Shown here in pieces: positions 25,201-32,766 of a DNA stretch of 64,000 nucleotides. A program made the position numbers and the translations under genes. Source of the stretch: Gammaproteobacteria bacterium (lineage in GTDB: Bacteria > Pseudomonadota > Gammaproteobacteria > HK1); the NCBI GenBank assembly GCA_021773635.1, contig JAJFJV010000025.1, positions 172,319-236,318 on the forward strand. The letters are read 5' to 3'. Under the pieces are notes generated by a model that did not search any database, was not told the DNA's origin, and saw only the letters and a list, made by a program, of their open reading frames with translations. The stretch's first letter is position 1. The number at the start of each line of letters is the position of its first letter.

Positions 25201-25750
25201 CTTCTATGGCATCTGGGATTCAAACACCGGCAACCTGGACCGCAGTTCACTGCAGACCCAGACGATAACCACTACGACGGATGCGGTATTGGGTACCGTG
25301 CGGACGATTTCGTCCAACGCGGTGGCCTATTCCGGTAGTGCAAAGGGCTGGTTCATTAATTTGCCCGTCAGTGGAGAACGTTCGGTCACCAACCCCCTGG
25401 CATTCGGTTCGGTGGTCTTTTTCAATACCGTGATTCCCACCGCATCGAGCAGCAATCTGTGCAGCGTGGGTGGTTCCGGCTGGCTGATGGCGGTGGATCT
25501 GTTAACCGGCGGTGCGCCGGCCTTTGTCCCCATCGACGTTAATAACAATGGTGTCTTCGATTCCGATGATCAGTTGGCAGGTGCAACGGTGGTAGGCACC
25601 CAGTCAACGGGAGTACCGGCGGAGAGCCGCTTCATCTCCAACAAGCGTGTTACCGCCGACTCCACCGGGGCCATCACCATCGACAACATTCAGCCCGGCC
25701 TGCCGCTATTGCCCGCACGCATGTCCTGGAGTGAGCTGGACGCACCCTGA
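22274..25750 (+). CDS. pilY1: PilY1 pilus-tip adhesin / mechanosensor
   Basis: A 1158-residue secreted protein. After a signal sequence (to about LRAAP, residue 35), a von Willebrand A-like region opens with IFFMIDDSGSMDW, whose DxSGS is the MIDAS metal motif. A long variable middle follows. The C-terminal PilY1 beta-propeller begins near ITYVGANDGMLHAF and has KGLFAIDVTDP. The calcium loop is DLNGDGTVDRIYAGD, and a second Asn/Asp-rich loop DVNNNGVFDSDD lies close to the end. PilY1 works at the pilus tip in adhesion, extension control and surface sensing, and in Pseudomonas feeds into cyclic-di-GMP signalling. The ATG at 22274 is chosen for GAGG upstream; an in-frame GTG at 22223 adds 17 residues without signal character. 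Confidence 0.95.
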   Translation: MNTFRLNYRQLLVAAGLAGGIMLGPMTSLRAAPGTLATSPLFLQSGAVQPNIFFMIDDSGSMDWEVLRSTGSLAIADYAGFPTSGNLDITPTRGDRDEMLESCVGYNVLYYDPAKTYTPWAGVDINGNTYQNQSITGALVDPYNPASGTRDLTSDEGFGDPPGYMTWADDGDGVFEQGECPDPAAAGYDYNNQFVSTVAGFTVVKVMTAAQQANFANWYSYYRKREYVAKRALSPIIENSDARMGLATLHNNNAVRTLVTDIDDISTPVDTTAQANKAALLNNLFRINSSGGTPLRQSLRDAGEYYADNSAWGASPILPAGQGGECQQNFTILMSDGAWNGGSPGVGNTDTDGAGPYDGGVYADTFSETLADVAMEYYETDLSALANTVPVIAGVDENSAQHMVTYTVGFGLTGTLADNELPGQPGFTGWPEPVANAQTTIDDMRHAAFNGRGQFLSAANPQDLIDSLNQYISDIQARTGTAAAVSFNSTSLQAGSRVFQAIFDSSRWSGDLLAKDIVVDPVTGIASISGTAWQASTDIDGSTPSSRQLISYDSVAGNGINLDWASLNSAQKNDLRTGGSGTPDTEASGMARLGYLRGDRSCESSSSGTCLYPASGTDVDGQVFSSKSLRPRNSALGDIIHSSPFFVGPPATPYPDSIEPAAPYSAFVNSNSSRAGITYVGANDGMLHAFDDNGVELFGYVPGVLFSTTAAAGMHYLSDPTYVHRYYVDLSPTVQDVYITLSGVTQWRSILTGALRGGGKGLFAIDVTDPSALASSAASKVLWEFTHTDLGHTFSDLRIGKMNNGKWAAIFGNGYNNDPAGDGKAKLFILYLDGSNISSPIIIDTGAGSLDATSKDCADPASDCNGLGTPRLVDLNGDGTVDRIYAGDLHGNLWAFNTTHKTSTASWVSAYGSNPLFRACSATPCTATNRQPIMVEPDVVLHPYKTAFTTTPNLLVYIGTGQYLTQSDNASTQQQSFYGIWDSNTGNLDRSSLQTQTITTTTDAVLGTVRTISSNAVAYSGSAKGWFINLPVSGERSVTNPLAFGSVVFFNTVIPTASSSNLCSVGGSGWLMAVDLLTGGAPAFVPIDVNNNGVFDSDDQLAGATVVGTQSTGVPAESRFISNKRVTADSTGAITIDNIQPGLPLLPARMSWSELDAP

Positions 25751-25801
25751 CGGGGCAGGTGGATTTCCCGTTTTGGACCGTCTCAACCCGAGGAACACGA
25801 T

Positions 25802-26161
25802 ATGAAATTCAAGACCCTGTTTACCACACCGCTATTGGCTTTGTTGCTGATGGTCGGGGCGTTCCCGGCTCACGCGGAGCGTCAGAAAAGCTTTGAGTTT
25901 TATGGTGAGGTCAATTCCTACGACCGGCGTGCCGGGTTGCTGGTAGTTGAAGACCTGGTTTTCCGTATCAGTGAAAAAACCCGAGTGCATAAACACAAAA
26001 GGCACAAGGCGGTGCTGGGAGATATCCGGCGCGGTGAGAAAGTCGGCTTTAATCCGCGCCGTGGCGGCGGGGATGCAAGCGCACCGCATATCGATGAGAT
26101 ATGGATATTGCCCGCACGCTGGAAAGGCTCGCGGGGCTATGCCGAGGCCCGGGACAATTGA
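25802..26161 (+). CDS. PilY2-like small exported protein
   Basis: A 119-residue exported protein with a clear signal peptide (to AHA, about 26). A compact beta-rich domain follows: KSFEFYGEVNSYDRRAGLLVVEDLVFRI, then a basic stretch HKHKRHK and a Gly/Arg-rich tail. Position between pilY1 and pilE and size match P. aeruginosa PilY2 (about 115 residues), whose role in pilus biogenesis is poorly understood. The name is by context; sequence similarity could not be tested here. The ATG at 25802 is preceded by GAGGAACACGAT. pilE begins 26 bp downstream. Confidence 0.75.
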   Translation: MKFKTLFTTPLLALLLMVGAFPAHAERQKSFEFYGEVNSYDRRAGLLVVEDLVFRISEKTRVHKHKRHKAVLGDIRRGEKVGFNPRRGGGDASAPHIDEIWILPARWKGSRGYAEARDN

Positions 26162-26187
26162 ATATCAAGGTGGTGAGGGAGTGGTCG

Positions 26188-26607
26188 ATGGGAAATAAAA
26201 AATACCGGGGCTTCAGCCTGGTTGAGTTGATGATAGTCGTTGTGATCATCGGGGTACTGGCGGGCATCGCCTATCCGTCCTATCTGACCTATATGCAGCA
26301 GACACGCCGCGCGGATTGTGAGGGCGCACTGATGCAATTGGCGAGCGCAATGGAGAGGGATTTCTCACGAGTTGGTCAGTACCGCAACATCATTACCCTG
26401 GGTAATTTTTCCGCCACCTGTCCGCTCGGTGGCGGGGCGGCGACTTACAATCTGTCTATCCCCGCCGGCACACTCACTGCCACGACCTACGTGTTACAAG
26501 CCGCACCCGCCAACGCCCAGGCAGGCGATGCCTGCGGCACGCTGACACTTACCAACCAGCTGATCAAGGGGCAGTCTGCCGGTACGCTGGCACAATGCTG
26601 GCAGTAG
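26188..26607 (+). CDS. pilE: Minor pilin PilE
   Basis: A 139-residue type IV pilin-like protein with leader MGNKKYRG and helix FSLVELMIVVVIIGVLAGIAYPSYLTYMQQTRRADC. The YPSYxxYxxQTRRADCxGALMxLA block is typical of PilE minor pilins. Two late cysteines (CGTLTL... and AQCWQ) form the usual D-region disulfide. GGGAG precedes the ATG at 26188; longer in-frame starts overlap the PilY2-like gene. It closes the fimU-pilV-W-X-Y1-Y2-E operon. About 270 bp without a gene follow. Confidence 0.92.
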   Translation: MGNKKYRGFSLVELMIVVVIIGVLAGIAYPSYLTYMQQTRRADCEGALMQLASAMERDFSRVGQYRNIITLGNFSATCPLGGGAATYNLSIPAGTLTATTYVLQAAPANAQAGDACGTLTLTNQLIKGQSAGTLAQCWQ

Positions 26608-26738
26608 TGAACCCGGTTGTGTGGATGTCCGGGTGAATTGGGTGCCATGATGTCCGTATCGCCCTGCTTTTGTTGCGGTGGCGCATTTTGGGCTGGCTAA
26701 AGATTCGGGATGTCCCGCCGATCCAGTGGTCCGGTTCC

Positions 26739-26754
26739 GTTACAGATCTGTAAC
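26739..26754. promoter_or_regulatory. Perfect 16-bp palindrome upstream of the secreted-protein / MshQ-like pair
   Basis: GTTACAGATCTGTAAC is a perfect inverted repeat in the 269-bp gap between pilE and the 205-aa secreted protein gene, 123 bp before that gene's ATG. The symmetry and position suggest a dimeric repressor/activator site specific to this pair. The regulator is unknown, and no terminator hairpin with a T-run is attached. Confidence 0.4.
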
Positions 26755-26876
26755 ATTGCTGCGATGCCCTGTTTGAGGGATGGTGTGCGGTACTGCAATG
26801 ACGAGTTGTGCAGTAGGGTGCGTCGCGCGACAGGTGGCGAAAAATACCGCGCCGGTATCACCGGCTGGAGGAAGAG

Positions 26877-27494
26877 ATGAACAGGCTGCTGTTGATTTTG
26901 TTGCTTGCCTGGTTCGGCACAGCACAGGCCGCCAGCGTGGATATCACCTCGGGAGGCAGTAACGGCCCCATCGTGGTTGCGGTGGGAGCTACTGTAACCT
27001 TTGATGCGGCGGTGATTTGCGATGATCTGCTGGTCCAGGTGCCGGGCTCCGAGGGCCCCAAGGGCGGGAATTCCAAGTCCGAAATAGAGTGGCAGATCCG
27101 CAATGATACGCCCACCACTATCCGCCTGGTGGCCTTTGGTGTGGACTGGGTTTGCCTGAATGATCCCGGTGGGGACTGTGGTAGTTGGGAATTCGAATAT
27201 CTGAAGTTTGGCAATCCGGTTACTGGCGCGAAAAAGATATACAAGAACATGAGTTCGGTGCCCACGAGCTTTTCGGTGACGCCCTTTGATGAAGACGTGG
27301 GTGGTGGTGGCTTCAAGGATCCGTGGCTCGACGTGGCGCCCGGTCAGGTGGTGGATATCGACGAGATCGAGTTCGTGGATTCCGGTGGCAACAAGATCGA
27401 TCCCATGACCGCCGGTACCCAGGTAGAGTTCACTGTTACCTGGCGTGACGATGCCGGCATCGATTACGTGCAGGTATTTACGGTCACCTGGTAG
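26877..27494 (+). CDS. Unrecognised secreted 205-aa protein, paired with MshQ-like protein
   Basis: I do not recognise this protein. It has a classic signal peptide (MNRLLLILLLAWFGTAQA) and then an all-beta-looking mature part of about 187 residues with three cysteines (VICDD near 43, VCLND and GDCGS near 96-104). It ends in two strands (TQVEFTVTW, YVQVFTVTW), which is the layout of an immunoglobulin-like secreted domain. A strong GGAGGAAGAG precedes the ATG at 26877. Its TAG stop shares one base with the GTG start of the MshQ-like gene (TAGTG), so the two products are made together. A role as partner or cap of the MshQ-like adhesin is inferred from this coupling only. Confidence 0.82.
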   Translation: MNRLLLILLLAWFGTAQAASVDITSGGSNGPIVVAVGATVTFDAAVICDDLLVQVPGSEGPKGGNSKSEIEWQIRNDTPTTIRLVAFGVDWVCLNDPGGDCGSWEFEYLKFGNPVTGAKKIYKNMSSVPTSFSVTPFDEDVGGGGFKDPWLDVAPGQVVDIDEIEFVDSGGNKIDPMTAGTQVEFTVTWRDDAGIDYVQVFTVTW

Positions 27495-30073
27495 TGAAGG
27501 TGCGCTCTATCCTCCGCCTGCTTTCCATACTCGCGCTGTTCTGGGGCGGTGCGGTCCAGGCGTTCTATCTGGTCGACTATGGCGACGGTAGCAGCGAGGC
27601 CTTCAATGTCCCGCCCTGGACCGCGGGCACCAAGCCATCGATCGCCGCTCATCAGTACCTGACACCGGGGATCTATACGGTCACCGTGACCGCACAGATT
27701 GACTGTGACAACGATGGGTTGGCAGACCCGGGTTTTTTCGTCAGTACTATTCTGGTGCGGGTGGGCGGTGTGACCCAGCAGTGGGATTATGGTGATGGCA
27801 GCGCGGTAGAAACTTCAACTGCAAGCGCTTGCGGCGCCACCTTTACACCCCGTAGTCATGCCTATACGGCGCCCGGCAGCTATACCGTCAGATACACCGG
27901 AATTTCCGATGGGGGCACCCTGATTACGGACACCCTCAAAGTCATCGTCCAGGGTGCTGACCACTTTCTTATCGGTCACGATGGCTCCGGTATTTCCTGC
28001 TTGCCGGAGACCATCACGGTCACTGCTATGGATGCGGGCAATAACCCCATCCCCGGCTACACCGGAAATATCGTGCTTAACACCCAGACCGGAAACGGAA
28101 CCTGGTCACTGGTATCCGGTAACGGTACTTTTCTTGGTGGCACCCCCGGCGATGGTTTTGCGACCTATGCCTTTGTCGCAGCGGATGGGGGAACCGCGAG
28201 TTTTGCGCTGGATTACCAGAATGGCCCGACGCCTATCAACATTGGGGTGAGTGATGGCATGGCCTTCGATGATGACAGTGAGGGTCTGCTGGGCTTTGGC
28301 CCCAGTGGTTTTACCGTTACTCCGAATTCCCTTGGCAATCCGCCCGGGGCAATCAACCCGATTCCGGCACAGACTGCCGGCACGCCATTTAATCTCCATC
28401 TCACTGCCTATGGCCAGACCCCTGCGGACCCGGTGTGCGGGGTGATTGAAAGCTATGACGGGGTCAAGAGCCTCAAATTCTGGTCGAGCTATGTAAATCC
28501 CGGGAGCGGAACCCTGGTGCCCGGCGTCGATGGCGGCCCGATTTCCAGTACCGAGGCCGGGGCATCGGGACAGAATGTCAGCTTCGTGCAGGGGCAGGCG
28601 GTGGTAGTGGCAAAATACAAGGACGTGGGCAGCATCCGTATCGAAATGAAGGACGATAGTGTTGCCGATCCCAATCTCCCCAATGGTATCCGTGGAGGTG
28701 CCAATCCCTTCGTGGTGAGGCCTGCGGATTTTGTGCTGAGCGGGATTCAGCGTACCAGTGATGCCTTTGCCAATCCCGGTGCCATTGACGAGAACGGAAC
28801 CGTCTTTATCGCCGCCGGGGCACCGTTTACCGCGACGGTGACGGCGCGGGATGCAGAAGGCAGCACGACGCCGAATTACGGGCAGGAGACACCTGCCGAG
28901 GATGTATTGCTAACCCCGACTCTGGTAGTGGCGGGCGGTGTCAACAATCCACCGATCCTCTTCACCACCGGTTTTCCTGCTTTTTCCGCCGGGATTGCGA
29001 CGGGTACCGATTTCAGTTGGGGCGAGGTGGGCATCATCCAGCTTACGGGCAGTGTGGGGGATGGCGATTACCTGGGCGCGGGCGATGTGACGGGTACCAC
29101 GACGGGCAATGTGGGGCGCTTTATCCCCTTCGATTTCGGGGTTACCCAGAATAATCCGGAATTCACCACATCTTGTGGCAACTTTGGTTATGTCGGCCAG
29201 GGCTTCGGTTATAGCACTGCACCCCTCGTTAATCTCAACGCACGCAATGCCGCTGGCGGCGTGACCCAGAACTACACTGGCGTGTGGTGGAAGATAACGG
29301 ATGCACTGCTGGCCGCCACCGGGGCAGGCAAGGGTAACAAGAGCTATAGCGTACTGGCCGGGATGCTCGATCTTGCACTGATTCCTGTTCCCGACCCGGT
29401 AATCACCGATAACGGAAATGGTACCGGAAGCCTGGCTTTTGGTGATGGCGGTGCGATTGCCTTCAATCGGGGGGCTGCGGTGGCGCCCTTCGATGCGGAA
29501 ATCAGCCTGCAAATCGACGTGGTGGATGAGGATGGTGCGATTTATGCCTCCAATCCGGTGAAATTTGGCGATCCCACCGCCGGCAATGGCATTTCCTTTC
29601 CCGCCGGCAAGGAGCAGCGTTACGGTCGCCTTGCCATCAGCAATGCCCATGGATCGGAACTGCTGCCACTTGCGGTGCCCCTGGTGGCGCAGCATTTCAC
29701 CACCGCCGGATTCGTTACCAACACCAATGATAATTGCACGCCACTGGGAATTCTCAACCTGACGCTTTCCAATGACCTTGAGGCCGGGCAGACCGATGGC
29801 GATATCGCTATTGGCGCCGCCACAACCACGGCTACACTGGCCAACACGCCCCTGGCGGCGGGCGATGCGGGACTCTCTTTCTCGGCCCCGGGAGCGGGTA
29901 ATACCGGCTACACGGACATTGAGGTGGACCTCTCTGGTACTGGCGCCAATCTACCCTGGCTGCAGTTCGACTGGGACGGATTGCCCGGCGACGATAACCC
30001 CCGGGGACGGGCCACTTTCGGGATTTTTCAGGGTTCTCAGTACTTCATCCATATCCGTGAGCCGTGGCAATAA
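27494..30073 (+). CDS. mshQ: MshQ-like secreted protein with PKD domains and DUF6701
   Basis: An 859-residue secreted protein. A signal peptide ends near GAVQA (23). Two PKD-like domains follow: VDYGDGSSE...HQYLTPGIYTVTVTA at about 28-70 and WDYGDGSAVE...HAYTAPGSYTVRYTG at about 97-137. Then an invasin/Ig-like stretch (ETITVTAMDAGNNPIPGYTG) and a long C-terminal DUF6701 region with CGNFGYVGQGFGY near 560 and the terminal LPWLQFDWDG...PRGRATFGIFQGSQYFIHIREPW. That ending is the hallmark of MshQ, the putative agglutinin of MSHA clusters. mshQ normally closes the cluster after mshP; here it lies ahead of mshI. GTG start overlaps the upstream stop by one base. Confidence 0.82.
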   Translation: MKVRSILRLLSILALFWGGAVQAFYLVDYGDGSSEAFNVPPWTAGTKPSIAAHQYLTPGIYTVTVTAQIDCDNDGLADPGFFVSTILVRVGGVTQQWDYGDGSAVETSTASACGATFTPRSHAYTAPGSYTVRYTGISDGGTLITDTLKVIVQGADHFLIGHDGSGISCLPETITVTAMDAGNNPIPGYTGNIVLNTQTGNGTWSLVSGNGTFLGGTPGDGFATYAFVAADGGTASFALDYQNGPTPINIGVSDGMAFDDDSEGLLGFGPSGFTVTPNSLGNPPGAINPIPAQTAGTPFNLHLTAYGQTPADPVCGVIESYDGVKSLKFWSSYVNPGSGTLVPGVDGGPISSTEAGASGQNVSFVQGQAVVVAKYKDVGSIRIEMKDDSVADPNLPNGIRGGANPFVVRPADFVLSGIQRTSDAFANPGAIDENGTVFIAAGAPFTATVTARDAEGSTTPNYGQETPAEDVLLTPTLVVAGGVNNPPILFTTGFPAFSAGIATGTDFSWGEVGIIQLTGSVGDGDYLGAGDVTGTTTGNVGRFIPFDFGVTQNNPEFTTSCGNFGYVGQGFGYSTAPLVNLNARNAAGGVTQNYTGVWWKITDALLAATGAGKGNKSYSVLAGMLDLALIPVPDPVITDNGNGTGSLAFGDGGAIAFNRGAAVAPFDAEISLQIDVVDEDGAIYASNPVKFGDPTAGNGISFPAGKEQRYGRLAISNAHGSELLPLAVPLVAQHFTTAGFVTNTNDNCTPLGILNLTLSNDLEAGQTDGDIAIGAATTTATLANTPLAAGDAGLSFSAPGAGNTGYTDIEVDLSGTGANLPWLQFDWDGLPGDDNPRGRATFGIFQGSQYFIHIREPWQ

Positions 30074-30133
30074 GGGGCGAGGTGTATTAGAGTTCAAGCA
30101 ATTTCTCAAGAAAAGGCCCTAAGCGCCGCTATA

Positions 30134-31099
30134 GTGAACGTGTTTCCCTGGCTAAAAAAACGTGGTTCACAAGATGTGCTCAACGCAGTGGCGTTCAGCG
30201 CGGACGGGATCTCCGTGGCCCGGGTGCAGCGCCCTGTGGATGCCCCTCCGGTGCTTGAAAGTTGTGCTTACCAGGCGGTGAATGATAGCCATAGTCGACT
30301 ACAGGCGCTGACCGCCCTGAGGCGCTCACAAAAGCTCGACCATGGTCCCTGTACCTTGCTGGTGGAGCCCGATTCTTACTCCCTGCTAATGGTGGAGGCA
30401 CCCTCGGTACCCCCCGATGAAATCCGTGCCGCAATACGCTGGAGAGTGCGGGAACTCATTGATTTTCATATAGATGATGCCGTCATCGATGTCTTCGACA
30501 TCCCGGATCAGAAGGCTGGTGCGCGGATGATGTACGTGGTGGCGGCACGAATTCCGAAGGTGGGTGCGCTGACTGAACTGGCTGAGCAGGCCGGCCTGGA
30601 GCTAACGGTGGTGGATATCCCCGAGTTGGCCATGCGCAACGTTGCCGCACAGCTACCCGAGGATGTATCAGGGGTTGCCCTGATACATTTGGGTATGGAT
30701 TCCGGGGCGATAACGCTTACCCGCCAGTCTCAGCTCTTTCTGGCCCGTCGTCTGGATTTCGGGCTACGCAGTTTTCCCCTGGCCGGGGATGCCGAGTCGG
30801 GTAGTGCATCCGAGCCGGTGCGGCAATGGATGGATGGTCTGGTCGTCGAGGTTCAGCGGTCACTCGACTATTACGAAAGCCATTTTTCCCAGCCTCCTAT
30901 CGGCCATTTGGCGATTGCGCCGCTGGAGATCGTAGTGCCCGGAATGGCGGATTATCTGGCGCAACAGCTGGGTTTGCAGGGGCGCATGCTGGATTTGGAA
31001 AGCCTGATTGATTGCGGGGAAATGGTAGAACCCACCGCTCAGGCGCGCTGTTTCCCGGCACTGGGGGCCGCTTTGCGGGCTGAGGAGCGTAGCCTGTGA
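30134..31099 (+). CDS. mshI: MSHA biogenesis protein MshI (PilM-like)
   Basis: A 321-residue cytoplasmic protein with the actin-like PilM/MshI fold. Recognisable parts are the N-terminal AVAFSADGISVARV, IRAAIRWRVRELIDFHIDDAVIDVFDIP, LTVVDIPELAMRNVAA, ALIHLGMDSGAITL, and EVQRSLDYYESHF. It is expected to dock the inner-membrane PilN/MshJ pair and the motor. GTG at 30134 is the longest start; GTG at 30140 is possible and no strong ribosome site is seen. A sequence resembling a sigma-28 promoter ends right at the start codon. The stop overlaps the next gene by one base. Confidence 0.87.
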   Translation: MNVFPWLKKRGSQDVLNAVAFSADGISVARVQRPVDAPPVLESCAYQAVNDSHSRLQALTALRRSQKLDHGPCTLLVEPDSYSLLMVEAPSVPPDEIRAAIRWRVRELIDFHIDDAVIDVFDIPDQKAGARMMYVVAARIPKVGALTELAEQAGLELTVVDIPELAMRNVAAQLPEDVSGVALIHLGMDSGAITLTRQSQLFLARRLDFGLRSFPLAGDAESGSASEPVRQWMDGLVVEVQRSLDYYESHFSQPPIGHLAIAPLEIVVPGMADYLAQQLGLQGRMLDLESLIDCGEMVEPTAQARCFPALGAALRAEERSL

Positions 31100-31698
31100 T
31101 GCAACAGATCAATCTCTATCAACCGATGTTTCGCCATGAGCGGCGGGTATTTTCTGCCAAGGCCATGCTGGCGTGTGCCGGCATCATGATCGTTGGACTC
31201 AGCCTGCTCTACGGCTATGGCCGCTGGCAGGTGGGGTTATTGGCGGACGAGGTCGAGGGCCTTAGCGCACAGGCCGAGACTGCACGGCAAACCCTCGCGG
31301 GCCTGGAGCAACGTTTGCCAAAGCGTGCGGAAAGCAAGTTACTACTCGCGGAACTCGCTCGACTGGATAAGGAATTGGGAGAGAAGCGCCGGGCCGTGGC
31401 TGTACTTTCCGGGGGTGCGGTCGGGCAGCGACGGGGTTTTTCGGCCTATTTTGAGGGGCTTGCCCGGCAGCGGGTAGAGGGCTTGTGGTTGCGCAACATA
31501 GAAATCAGCCAAGGAGGCAAAGCGCTTAGCCTGCGTGGCAGTGCGCTACGGCCGGAGTTGGTGCCGGTGTTGGTGGAGCGCCTTGCCCGTGAGGCGGTCT
31601 TCACCGGCATACGCTTTCATACCCTGGAACTTGAGCGCGGCCAGGGCGATTCCGTCGTTTTCGATTTCATGCTTTCCACTGTCAAGGCTGAAGGTTAG
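31099..31698 (+). CDS. PilN-like MSHA assembly protein
   Basis: A 199-residue bitopic inner-membrane protein. It begins MQQINLYQPMF, matching the short cytoplasmic INLY motif that PilN uses to bind PilM. Then come a membrane helix (AMLACAGIMIVGLSLLYGY, about 25-43), a coiled coil (50-100), and a periplasmic ferredoxin-like domain. In some MSHA clusters this partner is annotated as a second MshI product. The ATG at 31099 shares its A with the mshI stop. It should form the alignment complex with the next gene product. Confidence 0.85.
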   Translation: MQQINLYQPMFRHERRVFSAKAMLACAGIMIVGLSLLYGYGRWQVGLLADEVEGLSAQAETARQTLAGLEQRLPKRAESKLLLAELARLDKELGEKRRAVAVLSGGAVGQRRGFSAYFEGLARQRVEGLWLRNIEISQGGKALSLRGSALRPELVPVLVERLAREAVFTGIRFHTLELERGQGDSVVFDFMLSTVKAEG

Positions 31699-31702
31699 CG
31701 AG

Positions 31703-32374
31703 GTGCTGACGCTATACAAATATATGGAGCGCGTGGATGCGCTCTCCCTGCGGGAGCGGGGGATTATGCTGGTGGTTATTCTGGGGCTGCTCTGGGGCGC
31801 CTGGGATGCCTGGCTGATGCAGCCGCTGGGAGCTCGTCAGCAGGGGTTGGAGGATAGAAGTTTGACCCTGAAAAACGAGATCACTGGCCTGAATGCCCAG
31901 GTGAAGTCCCAGGTAGCAGCACGTAGCCGCGATCCGGATACCGACAATCGAGTCCGGCTTGTTGCACTCCGCAAGGAGGAAGGGATGCTTTCGACAGCAT
32001 TGCAGAAATTTGCCAGTCGGTTGGTGCCGCCACGGGAGATGGCCGCGGTTTTGCAGGCGGTGGTCAACCGCGGTGGCGGCTTGCACCTGCTGCGGTTGCG
32101 CGGGCTGGGTGCCAAGCCCTTGCTGGCCCCGGTGGAGAGCAGTGAGAAAGCAGAGGTGGTGACGACGCCGGAAGTCAGTCTCTACAAGCATGGCCTGGAG
32201 GCGGTGTTCGCGGGTGGCTATATGGATATGCTGGGCTACTTCCAGGCCCTCGAGGCCCTGCCCTGGCATTTCCTCTGGGAGCGGGTGAGTCTCGATGTAC
32301 AGAATCATCCGCGCACCGAGACCGCTCTGGCGGTGTACTCCGTTAGCCTGGATGAAGGCTGGATTGGCCTGTGA
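31703..32374 (+). CDS. mshJ: MSHA biogenesis protein MshJ (PilO-like)
   Basis: About 223 residues. A short cytoplasmic N-terminus carries DALSLRERGIM, the segment typical of MshJ/GspM-like proteins. A membrane helix follows (LVVILGLLWGAWDAWLM, about 24-40), then a coiled coil and a periplasmic domain ending PWHFLWERVSLDVQ...LAVYSVSLDEGWIGL. Start is a GTG at 31703, 4 bp after the upstream stop with GAAGG in range; ATG at 31724 is the alternative. A longer reading to 31535 overlaps the pilN-like gene and lacks conserved sequence. Partner of the PilN-like protein in the inner-membrane platform. Confidence 0.85.
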   Translation: MLTLYKYMERVDALSLRERGIMLVVILGLLWGAWDAWLMQPLGARQQGLEDRSLTLKNEITGLNAQVKSQVAARSRDPDTDNRVRLVALRKEEGMLSTALQKFASRLVPPREMAAVLQAVVNRGGGLHLLRLRGLGAKPLLAPVESSEKAEVVTTPEVSLYKHGLEAVFAGGYMDMLGYFQALEALPWHFLWERVSLDVQNHPRTETALAVYSVSLDEGWIGL

Positions 32375-32766
32375 TGCGAGCATTGAAAAAGCGGGACGGA
32401 TCTTTGGTGTTTGTGCTGATGCTCGGGGCAATGGTGCCCTGGTGTCGCGCCGAGTCACTCGGGGATCCCACCCGACCGCCGGCGGGTGTGGTGCCACTGG
32501 TGGTGGATATGGTGGGTGAAGAACCACGGATTTCGCCCGTCTGGGACCTGCGTCTGGTGCGTATTACCCCGAGGGTGCGTAGCGCATTGCTCAATGGCCA
32601 GCGGGTACATGAAGGTGATGTAGTGGACGAGGCCAAAATTCTGGAGATTCGTTCCTCTGGTGTTCTGTTGGAGTGGGCGGGTGAGCGAGTGCAGGTTCAG
32701 CTTGGTGGTGGACTATCTTCTGGCGGAAATACGGGATTTATGAGAAAGACGAGGATTCATAAATGA
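32374..32766 (+). CDS. mshK: MSHA biogenesis protein MshK (PilP/GspC-like)
   Basis: A 130-residue exported protein: an N-terminal hydrophobic signal (LVFVLMLGAMVPWCRAES) then the DPTRPPAG motif found at the start of mature MshK. A small beta domain follows: LRLVRITPRVRSALLNGQRVHEGDVV...ILEIRSSGVLLEW, the PilP/GspC-type HR fold. It should link the inner-membrane complex to the secretin MshL. The ATG at 32374 shares its A with the mshJ stop, and its own stop overlaps the mshL ATG, so the chain mshI to mshL is translated as overlapping units. Confidence 0.87.
   Translation: MRALKKRDGSLVFVLMLGAMVPWCRAESLGDPTRPPAGVVPLVVDMVGEEPRISPVWDLRLVRITPRVRSALLNGQRVHEGDVVDEAKILEIRSSGVLLEWAGERVQVQLGGGLSSGGNTGFMRKTRIHK

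Noticed and set aside
28910..29695. 261-aa minus-strand frame opposite the MshQ-like gene
   Set aside because: The DUF6701 features are on the plus strand; the antisense frame lacks a start signal and any motif.
31712..32527. 271-aa minus-strand frame across mshJ/mshK
   Set aside because: It is antisense to two conserved overlapping MSHA genes, is rich in His/Gln/Pro, and has no recognisable domain.
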